A DNA stretch of 37,061 bases from Deltaproteobacteria bacterium (GTDB lineage Bacteria; Myxococcota_A; Polyangia; HGW-17; JAJRWW01), in NCBI GenBank assembly GCA_029938605.1, contig JAOZUO010000006.1, forward strand, positions 26,859-63,919, written 5' to 3'. The position numbers and the translations under genes are program-made. This document shows positions 30,854 to 37,061 of the stretch, in pieces (the first letter of the stretch is position 1; each line of letters starts with the position of its first letter). The notes below the pieces were generated by a model. The model saw only the letters and a program-made list of their open reading frames with translations. It had not been told where the DNA came from and did no database searches.

Positions 30854-33552
30854 TGTTGGAGATTGGATATAGGTCTGGGATTGGTCTGGTGGCGGCCTCT
30901 TTGGTGGCGGCCTTTGGGGGATTTGGGGGATTTGGGGGCACCGGCGTGGCGTGGGGTGCGCCCCGAACGTCGCGCGTGACCTATCCCAAGCTGGTGAAGT
31001 TTGTGCGGGCACCCTATCCCGCCGCTGCCCGGGCCGCTGGACGGACGGGCGTCGTGCTGATGCACGTGCAGGTGAGCGCCCAGGGCAAGGTCACCTCGGT
31101 GAAGGTCGTCAAGTCAGCCGGTGTGGATTTCGACCGGGCGGCGGTGTGGGCGGTGAAGCAGTTCCTCTACCGTCCAGCCACCGTAGGGGGCAAGGGGGTC
31201 GCCGTGAAGATCCAGGTCTCCTATCCCTTTCGCCTCCGTGAACGTCCCTCGGCCCGAGTCCGTCCCCGGGCCCGTCTCCGGATCCGCCCTCGGATTCGCC
31301 CTCGGATCCGCTCTCGGGTCCGCCCCCGGGTCCGCCCCCGGGGCCGCCCCTCGGCCCAACTCGCGGGTGTGGTGCGGGAGAAGGGGACGCGCAATCGGGT
31401 GGGGGATGCGGAGGTCGTGGTGTTTCGACGGGGCCCCAAGGGGCGAATCGCAGCTCGACCCGTGGCGCGGGCGCACACCGATGATCAGGGGCGGTTTCGC
31501 TTGAAGCTGCCGGTGGGGCGCTACCGGGTGGCGGTGCGGGTGGTGGGCTGTTTCGTCTTCCGGGTCACCGAAAAACTGGCTCTGGGAACCCGTCTCTCGG
31601 TGGAGTACTACGTGGAGCGATTGGCCTACGACCCCTACCACACGGTGGTGGTGGCCAAGGTGCTGCGCAAGGAGATCAACCGATACTCCGTGCCCGTGGA
31701 GGTGGTGGAGAAGATCCCCGGTACCCAGGGAGACGCCCTGCGCGCCATTCAGAACATGCCGGGTGTGGGGAGGGCGAGCTTCAGTCTCGGGTTCCTGCTG
31801 GTGCGAGGATCGGATCCGCGAGACACGCGGGTGCTGCTCGAGGGGCATGTGGTCCCCCAGCTCTACCACTTCATGGGGTTGTCCTCGGTGTTCAACTCGG
31901 ATCTGATCCGGCGACTGGACTTCATGCCCGGGAACTTCTCTGTGCGGTACGGCCGAGCCACCGGGGGCATCATCGACGTGTTCTCCCGGCGGCCCCGGAC
32001 CGACGGGTGGCATGGGTATCTGGACGCCGACCTGTGGGACGTGGGCGCCATGGTGGAGGGGCCCGTGGGCAAGGGCAGCCTGGCGCTATCCCTCCGTCGG
32101 GCGCACATTGACGCCATCTTCGCCCTGCTGCCCGACATCGCCCTCACCGCTGCCTACTACGACTACCAGGCGCTGTTTGACTATCCCGTGGGCGGCGGGC
32201 GGCTGCGCATCATCGCCTTCGGCGCCGACGATCGGCTCAAGCGCCGCATCGAGGACACCACCCGGTTTGAGACCGTGCATGTGACCCTCTTCGCCAAGAC
32301 CCTCGCTGTTTGGCGCCGGCGCTGGGGTGCGCACGCGCTGCGCCTCTCAGCGGCGGGGGGCTATACCCGCACCGAGTCGGGGACCGGACCCGACGCAGTG
32401 GAGGACACGGGACGGGTGTCCTGGCGGTTGCACTACAGCCACGATGTGAGTCGCGGGCTGAACCTGGCTCTGGGTACGGTGGGCGAGGTGGCCCGTGCGC
32501 GCCTCTCCACCGGACCGTCTGCCCTGTCCCTGGACCTGCTGGACAACCAGGCCGCCACGACAGAGGCAATTGAGGCCATCGAGCTCTGGTCCACGGTGGT
32601 CAGTCAGGCCGTATACGTGGAGGCCACCTGGAAACCCACGTCGCGCCTCACCCTCATTCCAGGGCTCCGGGGCGAGTACTTTCGCGCGGGGGAGGTGAGT
32701 CGTTTTGTGTTCGACCCGCGGGTCACGGCCAGGCTGGCCCTGTGGCCCAAGAAGCTGGACGTCACGGCCGCGGTGGGGCTGTTTCATCAGGAGCCTCAGC
32801 TCCAGCGTATTCATATTCTCACCGGGGGCAATCCCACCCTGCGCCACGAGCGGGCCCTGCACGCGGCCTTGGGCGTGTCCTGGCGGATCCGGAGCTCCAT
32901 GGCGCTGGACATCACCGGTTTCTACAAGCGGCTCTGGGGGGTGATCAGCGAGACAGACAGGCTGATTTTCCGTCAGGGTGAGGTGATGCCCGAGCAGCTG
33001 GCCAACCAGGGGCGGGGGCGCATCTACGGCGGCGAGCTGCTGCTCAAGAAGGCGTCCGATCGCGACTGCCCGCGCTGGCTCAAGGCCCAGAAGTGCTTTG
33101 CCTGGCTGAGCTACACGCTGCTGCGATCCGAGCGGCAGTTCGCTTACGACTCCCCCTGGGAGCTCTTCGAGGACGATCAGACCCACCTGCTTACGTTCGT
33201 GGTTTCGGCGACTTGGGCCGGCGGGTGGGCGCTTGGCGTCCGCTTTCGGCTGGCGTCGGGGCGACCCCAGGACTTCTACACCGCCGGGTTCTATGACGCC
33301 GACGAGAACACGTATCTGGGCGCGTCCGGATCCATCCGAACGGGCCGCTTGCCCCTGTTTCACCAACTGGACATCCGGGGAGACAAGCGGTTCGTGTTCA
33401 AGCGCTGGATGCTGGCGATCTATCTGGACATCCAAAACGTCTACAGCTACCAGGCCTCGGAGTTCGTGCAGTACAACTACAACTTCACCAAAAACGGCAT
33501 GCTCACTGGGCTGCCCATCGTCCCCTCCCTGGGCATCCGAGGGGAGTTCTGA
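30850..33552 (+). CDS. TonB-dependent receptor with fused N-terminal TonB C-terminal domain
   Basis: 900 residues from ATG 30850 (ATG 30835 and 30853 are alternatives). A signal peptide (VAASLVAAFGGFGGFGGTGVAWGA) is followed by a TonB C-terminal-like domain (about 48-130: YPAAARAAGRTGVVLMHVQVSAQGKV...AAVWAVKQFLYRPA), an Arg-Pro linker (about 136-168), a carboxypeptidase-regulatory-like domain (AGVVREKGTRNRVGDAEVVVF...GRFRLKLPVGRYRVAVR), a plug (VEVVEKIPGTQGDALRAIQNMPGVGR...LLVRGSDPRDTRVLLEGH...SVRYGRATGGIIDV) and a 22-strand-type barrel ending in GIRGEF, with the final Phe expected for BAM recognition. It would import a large scarce substrate (siderophore, glycan, cobalamin) but the ligand is not predictable. 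Its stop falls in a TGATG junction that looks like the former start of the downstream lipoprotein gene. Confidence 0.9.
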   Translation: MMLEIGYRSGIGLVAASLVAAFGGFGGFGGTGVAWGAPRTSRVTYPKLVKFVRAPYPAAARAAGRTGVVLMHVQVSAQGKVTSVKVVKSAGVDFDRAAVWAVKQFLYRPATVGGKGVAVKIQVSYPFRLRERPSARVRPRARLRIRPRIRPRIRSRVRPRVRPRGRPSAQLAGVVREKGTRNRVGDAEVVVFRRGPKGRIAARPVARAHTDDQGRFRLKLPVGRYRVAVRVVGCFVFRVTEKLALGTRLSVEYYVERLAYDPYHTVVVAKVLRKEINRYSVPVEVVEKIPGTQGDALRAIQNMPGVGRASFSLGFLLVRGSDPRDTRVLLEGHVVPQLYHFMGLSSVFNSDLIRRLDFMPGNFSVRYGRATGGIIDVFSRRPRTDGWHGYLDADLWDVGAMVEGPVGKGSLALSLRRAHIDAIFALLPDIALTAAYYDYQALFDYPVGGGRLRIIAFGADDRLKRRIEDTTRFETVHVTLFAKTLAVWRRRWGAHALRLSAAGGYTRTESGTGPDAVEDTGRVSWRLHYSHDVSRGLNLALGTVGEVARARLSTGPSALSLDLLDNQAATTEAIEAIELWSTVVSQAVYVEATWKPTSRLTLIPGLRGEYFRAGEVSRFVFDPRVTARLALWPKKLDVTAAVGLFHQEPQLQRIHILTGGNPTLRHERALHAALGVSWRIRSSMALDITGFYKRLWGVISETDRLIFRQGEVMPEQLANQGRGRIYGGELLLKKASDRDCPRWLKAQKCFAWLSYTLLRSERQFAYDSPWELFEDDQTHLLTFVVSATWAGGWALGVRFRLASGRPQDFYTAGFYDADENTYLGASGSIRTGRLPLFHQLDIRGDKRFVFKRWMLAIYLDIQNVYSYQASEFVQYNYNFTKNGMLTGLPIVPSLGIRGEF
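31255..31347 (+). repeat. In-frame Arg-Pro repeat linker
   Basis: Degenerate 12- to 18-bp units (CTCGGATCCGCC type) encode repeated R-(V/I)-R-P. They link the TonB-like domain with the rest of the receptor, much as Pro-Lys/Pro-Glu spacers do in TonB itself. Confidence 0.75.
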
Positions 33553-33563
33553 TGCGTCTGTAT
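33541..33563 (+). repeat. Left copy of a 23-nt direct repeat flanking the ATPase/DUF4276 module
   Basis: Begins GGGGAGTTCTGATGCGTCTG and matches 35519-35541 at 21 of 23 positions. It includes the end of the receptor gene, its stop TGA and the overlapping ATG of a remnant ORF. The right copy holds the RBS and first codons (MRL) of the downstream lipoprotein gene. Confidence 0.75.
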
Positions 33564-33596
33564 CGAGAACTTCGATATCGGCGAGGAGAATCTTGA
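33552..33596 (+). pseudogene. Remnant 5' end of the downstream lipoprotein gene
   Basis: ATG overlapping the receptor stop (TGATG) opens a 14-codon frame MRLYRELRYRRGES ending at 33596. The first three codons and the preceding RBS are those of the lipoprotein gene at 35530. The most economical reading is that the lipoprotein gene once began here and was cut off by insertion of the ATPase module. A chance match is not excluded. Confidence 0.35.
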
Positions 33597-33621
33597 CCAG
33601 TGTTTCTAACCTGCTTACACT
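33593..33621 (+). promoter_or_regulatory. Promoter of the ATPase/DUF4276 module
   Basis: TTGACC (33593-33598), 17-nt spacer, TACACT (33616-33621): near-consensus boxes at ideal spacing, in an AT-rich stretch. Predicted leader is about 90 nt to ATG 33717. It suggests independent constitutive expression of the module. Confidence 0.6.
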
Positions 33622-33716
33622 ACACATGTTTTTATCTATCGGGCTTGCGGTCTCTTTCAAGGCATCCAGTTGTCCATGGCTGAGGCCAGAGCGCGGTTCA
33701 ACCAGGAAGGTAGGCC

Positions 33717-34907
33717 ATGAGAATCGAGGCCATTTGCCTGAAGAACTTCAAATCCTTCAAGGACGTTGAGATTCGCAATATCCCGAGTCTCTGTGTGCTG
33801 GTGGGTGCCAACGGCTCTGGGAAGACGACTCTCTTCGATGTCTTCGGCTTCCTGAAGGACTGCCTGACGTTCAACGTGAAGAGCGCTGTTCAGAAGCGTG
33901 GCGGAATGAAGGAGTTGTTGAGCCGTGGTGCCGAAGGGCAGAGCCTGGAGATCGAGATCAAGTTCAGGATGAGCATCGCCGACATTGAGCGGCTCGTGAC
34001 CTACTCGGTTCGGATTTGCACTGGAGAGCGGGGTGTCGCCGTCGAGCGTGAGATCCTGAAATACAAGCGTGGCCGTCACGGATCCCCCTTCCACTTTCTG
34101 GACTTCAGCTCCGGCAAGGGTTTCGCCATCTCCAACGAAGAGGACTTCAACAAGCCCGACGAGGAGCTCGATCGCCAGGAGCAGGCCCTTGATTCCCAGG
34201 ACATTCTGGCGATCAAGGGGTTGGGCCAGTTCTCGCGCTTCAAGGCGGCCAGCGCCTTTCGCCAGCTCATCGAGCACTGGCACGTCTCCGATTTTCACAT
34301 CAATCTGGCTCGAGGGAGTAAGGACGCCGCGGGGTATGACGAGCACCTTTCTGCCAGCGGAGATAATCTTCAGCTCGTGGCGCGAAACCTACACGACAAT
34401 CATCGAGAGGTCTTCGACAGGATCATCGACACGATGAAGCGCCGTGTCCCCGGGATCGCGGACGTGGAGCCGATTTTGACGCAGGATGGCCGCCTCTTGC
34501 TCGGGTTCAAGGATCGAGCCTTCGACACGCCCTTCATCGACAGGTACGTGTCGGACGGTACGATCAAGATGTTTGCCTACCTGACTCTGCTTTTCGATCC
34601 GGCACCTCACCCGCTGCTTTGTGTGGAGGAGCCGGAGAACCAGCTCTACCCCACCCTCCTCGGAGAGCTAGCTGAGGAGTTTCGTGATTACGCTCGGCGG
34701 GGCGGACAGGTCTTCGTATCGACCCATGCGCCGGACTTCCTCAACGCTTGCCATTTGGAGGAGGTCTTCTGGTTGTCCAAGAGGGAGGGGTTCACCAACG
34801 TGAGCCGCGCCCAGGACGACGAGCAGATCAGCGCCTACATGGAGGACGGCGACCAGATGGGCTACTTGTGGAAGCAGGGGTTCTTTGACGGGGCCGACCC
34901 GCAATGA
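33717..34907 (+). CDS. AAA (ABC/SMC/OLD-like) ATPase of a candidate defence module
   Basis: 396 residues; AGGAAG (33704-33709) supports the ATG. The protein opens MRIEAICLKNFKSFKDVEI, the usual beginning of RecF/OLD-like ATPases, with Walker A GANGSGKTT (30-38), an ABC-type signature SDGT (279-282), Walker B LLCVEEPE with Glu304/305 (300-307) and the switch His337 in STHAP. The intervening region is alpha-helical and shows no long coiled coil. There is no fused TOPRIM domain; that role may be taken by the next gene, whose ATG overlaps this stop. In PARIS, AbiL, Septu and OLD systems such ATPases sense phage proteins or DNA and control a nuclease partner. Sampled lines have 43-63 percent GC, below the flanking genes. 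Confidence 0.88.
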   Translation: MRIEAICLKNFKSFKDVEIRNIPSLCVLVGANGSGKTTLFDVFGFLKDCLTFNVKSAVQKRGGMKELLSRGAEGQSLEIEIKFRMSIADIERLVTYSVRICTGERGVAVEREILKYKRGRHGSPFHFLDFSSGKGFAISNEEDFNKPDEELDRQEQALDSQDILAIKGLGQFSRFKAASAFRQLIEHWHVSDFHINLARGSKDAAGYDEHLSASGDNLQLVARNLHDNHREVFDRIIDTMKRRVPGIADVEPILTQDGRLLLGFKDRAFDTPFIDRYVSDGTIKMFAYLTLLFDPAPHPLLCVEEPENQLYPTLLGELAEEFRDYARRGGQVFVSTHAPDFLNACHLEEVFWLSKREGFTNVSRAQDDEQISAYMEDGDQMGYLWKQGFFDGADPQ

Positions 34908-35482
34908 TCACCCTTGTCTTTTTTCTCGAGGAGCGTTCGGCGAAGGTACTGCTCGAAGATCTGTTGCCGCGTTTTCTACCGATGGAGCACATCGTGCCGA
35001 GGTACGTTGTCTTTGAGGGTAAGCAAGATCTCGAGAAGCAGCTCGTCCGCAAGCTTCGCAGCTGGCGGACCCCGAATACTTCGTTCATCGTCCTTCGAGA
35101 CCAGGACTCCGCTGATTGCCACTCCGTCAAACAGCGACTCACCGAGCTGTGTCAGCAGGCCGAAAGGCCGGCCGCCCTGGTCCGCGTGGCCTGCCACGAG
35201 ATCGAGAGCTGGTATCTCGGTGACCTGGCCGCGGTGGAGGCCGCGCTAGCTGTGAAAGGGATAGCTAAGCGACAGGGAAGCCGGAAGTTCCGCGATCCTG
35301 ACCGGCTGGGGAGCCCCGCCTGGCAGCTCCGCGAGCTGACCCAGAGCCGTTACCAGAAGATCAGCGGCTCGCGCGCTATCGGGCCACACCTTCGGCTGGA
35401 CGGAGAGAACCGCTCCACGAGTTTCCTACGCTTCATTGAGGGGGTTACCCGGGTCGCGAAAGTGGCGTTGGCGGGGGGGTAG
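34904..35482 (+). CDS. DUF4276-like protein, possible TOPRIM-type nuclease partner
   Basis: 192 residues; ATG overlaps the ATPase stop (ATGA), so the two are made together. The sequence matches what I recall of DUF4276: an N-terminal beta strand followed by Glu (VFFLEERSAK, Glu9/Glu10), FEGKQDLEKQLVRKLRSW, then FIVLRDQDSADC with Asp66-x-Asp68 and Asp71, RVACHEIESWYLGD (Glu99, Glu101, Trp103) and the basic RKFRDPDRLGSPAW. An N-terminal Glu plus a later DxD after a hydrophobic strand is the layout of TOPRIM metal sites (as in OLD nucleases, DUF4435/AriB and RloB). A metal-dependent RNase or DNase effector is therefore plausible. The family identity is fairly sure, the nuclease activity is inference. 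Confidence 0.85.
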   Translation: MITLVFFLEERSAKVLLEDLLPRFLPMEHIVPRYVVFEGKQDLEKQLVRKLRSWRTPNTSFIVLRDQDSADCHSVKQRLTELCQQAERPAALVRVACHEIESWYLGDLAAVEAALAVKGIAKRQGSRKFRDPDRLGSPAWQLRELTQSRYQKISGSRAIGPHLRLDGENRSTSFLRFIEGVTRVAKVALAGG

Positions 35483-35518
35483 GAGAGCGAGACATGCCGC
35501 CAAGGATCTTGCCTCAAG

Positions 35519-35541
35519 GGGGAGTTTTGATGCGTCTGTTT
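35519..35541 (+). repeat. Right copy of the 23-nt direct repeat flanking the module
   Basis: Begins GGGGAGTTTTGATGCGTCTG; differs from the left copy (33541-33563) at two positions. It supplies the RBS (GGGGAG) and ATG 35530 of the lipoprotein gene. Confidence 0.75.
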
Positions 35542-36525
35542 GCCTGCCTCAGCCCGCGTCGGGCCCTCGGGATGACTGGTGCCTTGGCGGTGGATTTGGG
35601 CGTCGTTCTGGGCGTCGTCCTGGGCGTCGTCTCGTGTATCCCCGACTTTGTCCCCGCCTCCCAGCTCGACGAGTCGCCTCAGGTCCTTGCCGTGCGGGCC
35701 GAGCCTCCCGCGGTTGCGCCCGGCGGATCCGTGCATTTGGACGCCCTGGTCCATTGGCCGGGGGGGGCGCCGGAGTATTTGTGGCTCGTCTGCCTGCCCA
35801 CGGCGGTGGACACCGTAGACACCTGCGTCACCAACCGGCTGGGCGCCGGCGGGGTGCTTGTGCCCCTGTGCGCGAGCGCTCCCGGCGCGCCGTTGTGCTA
35901 CGCGTCGAGGGATGCCACGGCCGTGTACACGGTGGACCCGGCCTTTCCCTTGGGCCCGGATGGGGGCGGGAGCGCGACGATCATCTTCGAGTTGGTGGTG
36001 GGAGATGACGTGGATGGCGAGGACTGTCTGCGCGCCTATCGTGACCTGGCCCCGTCCGCGCGCTGCCTCGTGGCGCTGAAACGGCTGACGGTGTCGGTGT
36101 CGGCGGATTCGCCCAACACCAGCCCGGCCTTGCTTCCATTGGCTATGGAGGTGGACGGCCAGGTCGTCGACGCCACGGACCTGGTGGCGCTCGATCCCAC
36201 GGGGGCAGCGGGTGACGATCTGGCGGTGGCCTTGGCCGTGGGCGTGTCTCCCCAGACCGTGGACGAGCTCGGCGGTGACGATCCGCCCGACGAGGTGCGG
36301 CTCCCCGTGGCCTGGTACGCCACCTGCGGTGGGTTCGATGAGGACGCCTCCAGTGTTGTCTGCCGACCGCCGCCGGCGGGCCAGATGGACCCCCAGTGCG
36401 AGGTTGTGGAGACGGTGTGGAAGCCCGAGTCCTCGGGCGAGTGCACGGTGCACGTCACCGTGCGCGACGGACGCGGCGGCGTGGGCTGGTGGACACAGGA
36501 ATTTGTGGTCGGGTCGGGGTTCTGA
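35530..36525 (+). CDS. Lipoprotein of unknown function downstream of the receptor
   Basis: 331 residues from ATG 35530 (GGGGAG five to six bases upstream); the upstream in-frame start at 35494 lacks an RBS. The signal peptide has a repeated LGVVLGVVLGVV core and lipobox VVSC (Cys about 36). The mature part is beta-rich with scattered Cys pairs; PQVLAVRAEPPAVAPGGSVHLDALVHWPGG resembles an Ig-like/Big-type strand pattern and the C-terminus (CTVHVTVRDGRGGVGWWTQEFVV) another. In Myxococcota such lipoproteins often follow TonB-dependent receptors, and the flanking repeat indicates this one directly followed the receptor before the ATPase module arrived. It may be a surface ligand-binding partner of the receptor; inference. 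Confidence 0.83.
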   Translation: MRLFACLSPRRALGMTGALAVDLGVVLGVVLGVVSCIPDFVPASQLDESPQVLAVRAEPPAVAPGGSVHLDALVHWPGGAPEYLWLVCLPTAVDTVDTCVTNRLGAGGVLVPLCASAPGAPLCYASRDATAVYTVDPAFPLGPDGGGSATIIFELVVGDDVDGEDCLRAYRDLAPSARCLVALKRLTVSVSADSPNTSPALLPLAMEVDGQVVDATDLVALDPTGAAGDDLAVALAVGVSPQTVDELGGDDPPDEVRLPVAWYATCGGFDEDASSVVCRPPPAGQMDPQCEVVETVWKPESSGECTVHVTVRDGRGGVGWWTQEFVVGSGF

Positions 36526-36532
36526 GAGGTTC

Positions 36533-36547
36533 GGTCCGGGGTGGACC
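36533..36547. terminator. Weak hairpin between convergent genes
   Basis: GGTCC (36533-36537) and GGACC (36543-36547) with a five-base loop lie in the 34-bp gap between the lipoprotein and the convergent OmpA gene. No T-run; a weak candidate. Confidence 0.25.
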
Positions 36548-36559
36548 CGGTGGCGGGTT

Positions 36560-37061
36560 CTACTTGGGGGCCTTGCCGCGCTTGATGATCACGAACTCCA
36601 CCCGGCGGTTAGTGGACCAGCAGAGCACGGTTTTCTTACGGCACTTGAGGCGGCCCTTGCCGTAGCCCGTGGCCTTGAGTCGTTTGGCGGCCACGCCCTT
36701 GTTCACCAGGTACCGCATCACGGACTCGGCGCGCTTCTGGGAAAGCTGTAGGTTGTAGTTCCGGCTGCCGCGCTGATCCGTGTGGCCCTGGATCTCGGTG
36801 AGCTGCAGATCCTTGCGGTCGATGATGACCTCGGCCAGGGTGTTGAGCAGCTTGAAGGACACCTTGCGGATGATGTCCTTGTTCGTCTGGAAGTAGATCT
36901 TCTCATTGAGCTGGAACCCGGTCTTGCCGATCTTGAAGGGGATCGTGTCGGGGCAGCCGTCGTCGTCCTTGTACTTGTTGAAGGTCTCCTTCTCGTTGGG
37001 ACAGGCGTCGTCCTTGTCCAAGATGGTGTCCTGGTCGTTGTCCGGGTCGGGGCAGCCGTCG
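36560..37061 (-). CDS. OmpA-family protein with thrombospondin type-3-like repeats (5' truncated)
   Basis: The frame is open to the window edge, so the N-terminus is missing; the TTG at 37021 is not the start. The visible part begins with calcium-type repeats (DGCPDPDNDQDTILDKDDACPNEKE...YKDDDGCPD), then an OmpA_C peptidoglycan-binding domain: FQLNEKIYFQTNKDIIR, LQLTEIQGHTDQRGSRNYNLQLSQKRAESVMRYLVNKGV and STNRRVEFVI, with the Asp (HTD) and Arg (NRR) that bind diaminopimelate. Two Cys near the end (LKCRKKTVLCW) probably form a disulfide. It should tether the outer membrane to the cell wall. The missing part probably holds a beta-barrel or signal plus more repeats. Confidence 0.9.
   Translation of the reverse strand, partial: DGCPDPDNDQDTILDKDDACPNEKETFNKYKDDDGCPDTIPFKIGKTGFQLNEKIYFQTNKDIIRKVSFKLLNTLAEVIIDRKDLQLTEIQGHTDQRGSRNYNLQLSQKRAESVMRYLVNKGVAAKRLKATGYGKGRLKCRKKTVLCWSTNRRVEFVIIKRGKAPK

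Noticed and set aside
32347..33660. 437-codon open frame antisense to the receptor barrel
   Set aside because: Shadow of the barrel; no motifs.

Overview
The window reads as a GC-rich chromosomal segment from a Myxococcota-like (former Deltaproteobacteria) Gram-negative bacterium, probably uncultured. The inference rests on gene types: eight likely lipoproteins, several Cys-rich or with DNDGDG-type calcium-binding repeats; a choice-of-anchor-L type protein; a Ser/Thr kinase fused to a STAND NTPase and WD40 propellers; a TonB-domain/TonB-dependent-receptor fusion; an OmpA protein with type-3 repeats; and secreted C45-type acyl hydrolases. No rRNA, tRNA, CRISPR array, transposase or integrase was seen.

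Layout. 1-5363: envelope genes on the + strand (5'-truncated membrane/TPR protein coupled to a Cys-rich lipoprotein, receiver-like protein, metal-binding-repeat lipoprotein, Lys-rich/Asp-tailed lipoprotein). 5364-5544: a REPIN-like inverted palindrome pair plus a 36-nt duplication. 5545-9297: two divergent radical SAM genes and a GT4 glycosyltransferase. 9346-10355: a small membrane protein and a roughly 570-bp non-coding stretch holding two copies of a palindromic repeat. 10356-21134: zinc-ribbon protein, four lipoproteins, a beta-helix/propeller protein, an RRM protein and an outer-membrane barrel; two of the lipoproteins are C45 hydrolases, one with the expected Cys nucleophile and one apparently with Ser. 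21269-26839: the giant kinase-STAND-WD40 protein. 26906-28974: mannose-6-phosphate isomerase overlapping an FMN alpha-hydroxy-acid oxidase. 29019-30626: a hybrid histidine kinase with eroded ATP-binding motifs. 30812-33552: a short leader ORF and a TonB-fused receptor. 33717-35482: an AAA ATPase overlapping a DUF4276-like gene. 35530-37061: a lipoprotein and a partial OmpA protein.

The most notable system is the AAA ATPase/DUF4276 pair (33717-35482). The architecture (SMC/OLD-like ATPase plus a small protein with TOPRIM-like acidic motifs, ATGA overlap) resembles two-gene anti-phage modules such as PARIS and AbiL. It has its own good sigma70-type promoter, visibly lower GC than its flanks, and sits between two near-identical 23-nt copies (21/23) of the ribosome-binding site and first codons of the downstream lipoprotein gene. 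This suggests insertion into a receptor-lipoprotein operon with duplication of the target. Function is inferred, not shown. Other points of interest are a defensin-like CS-alpha-beta cysteine pattern in a lipoprotein, a repeat-expanded insertion in a kinase activation loop, and a recurring theme of in-frame tandem repeats in protein linkers.
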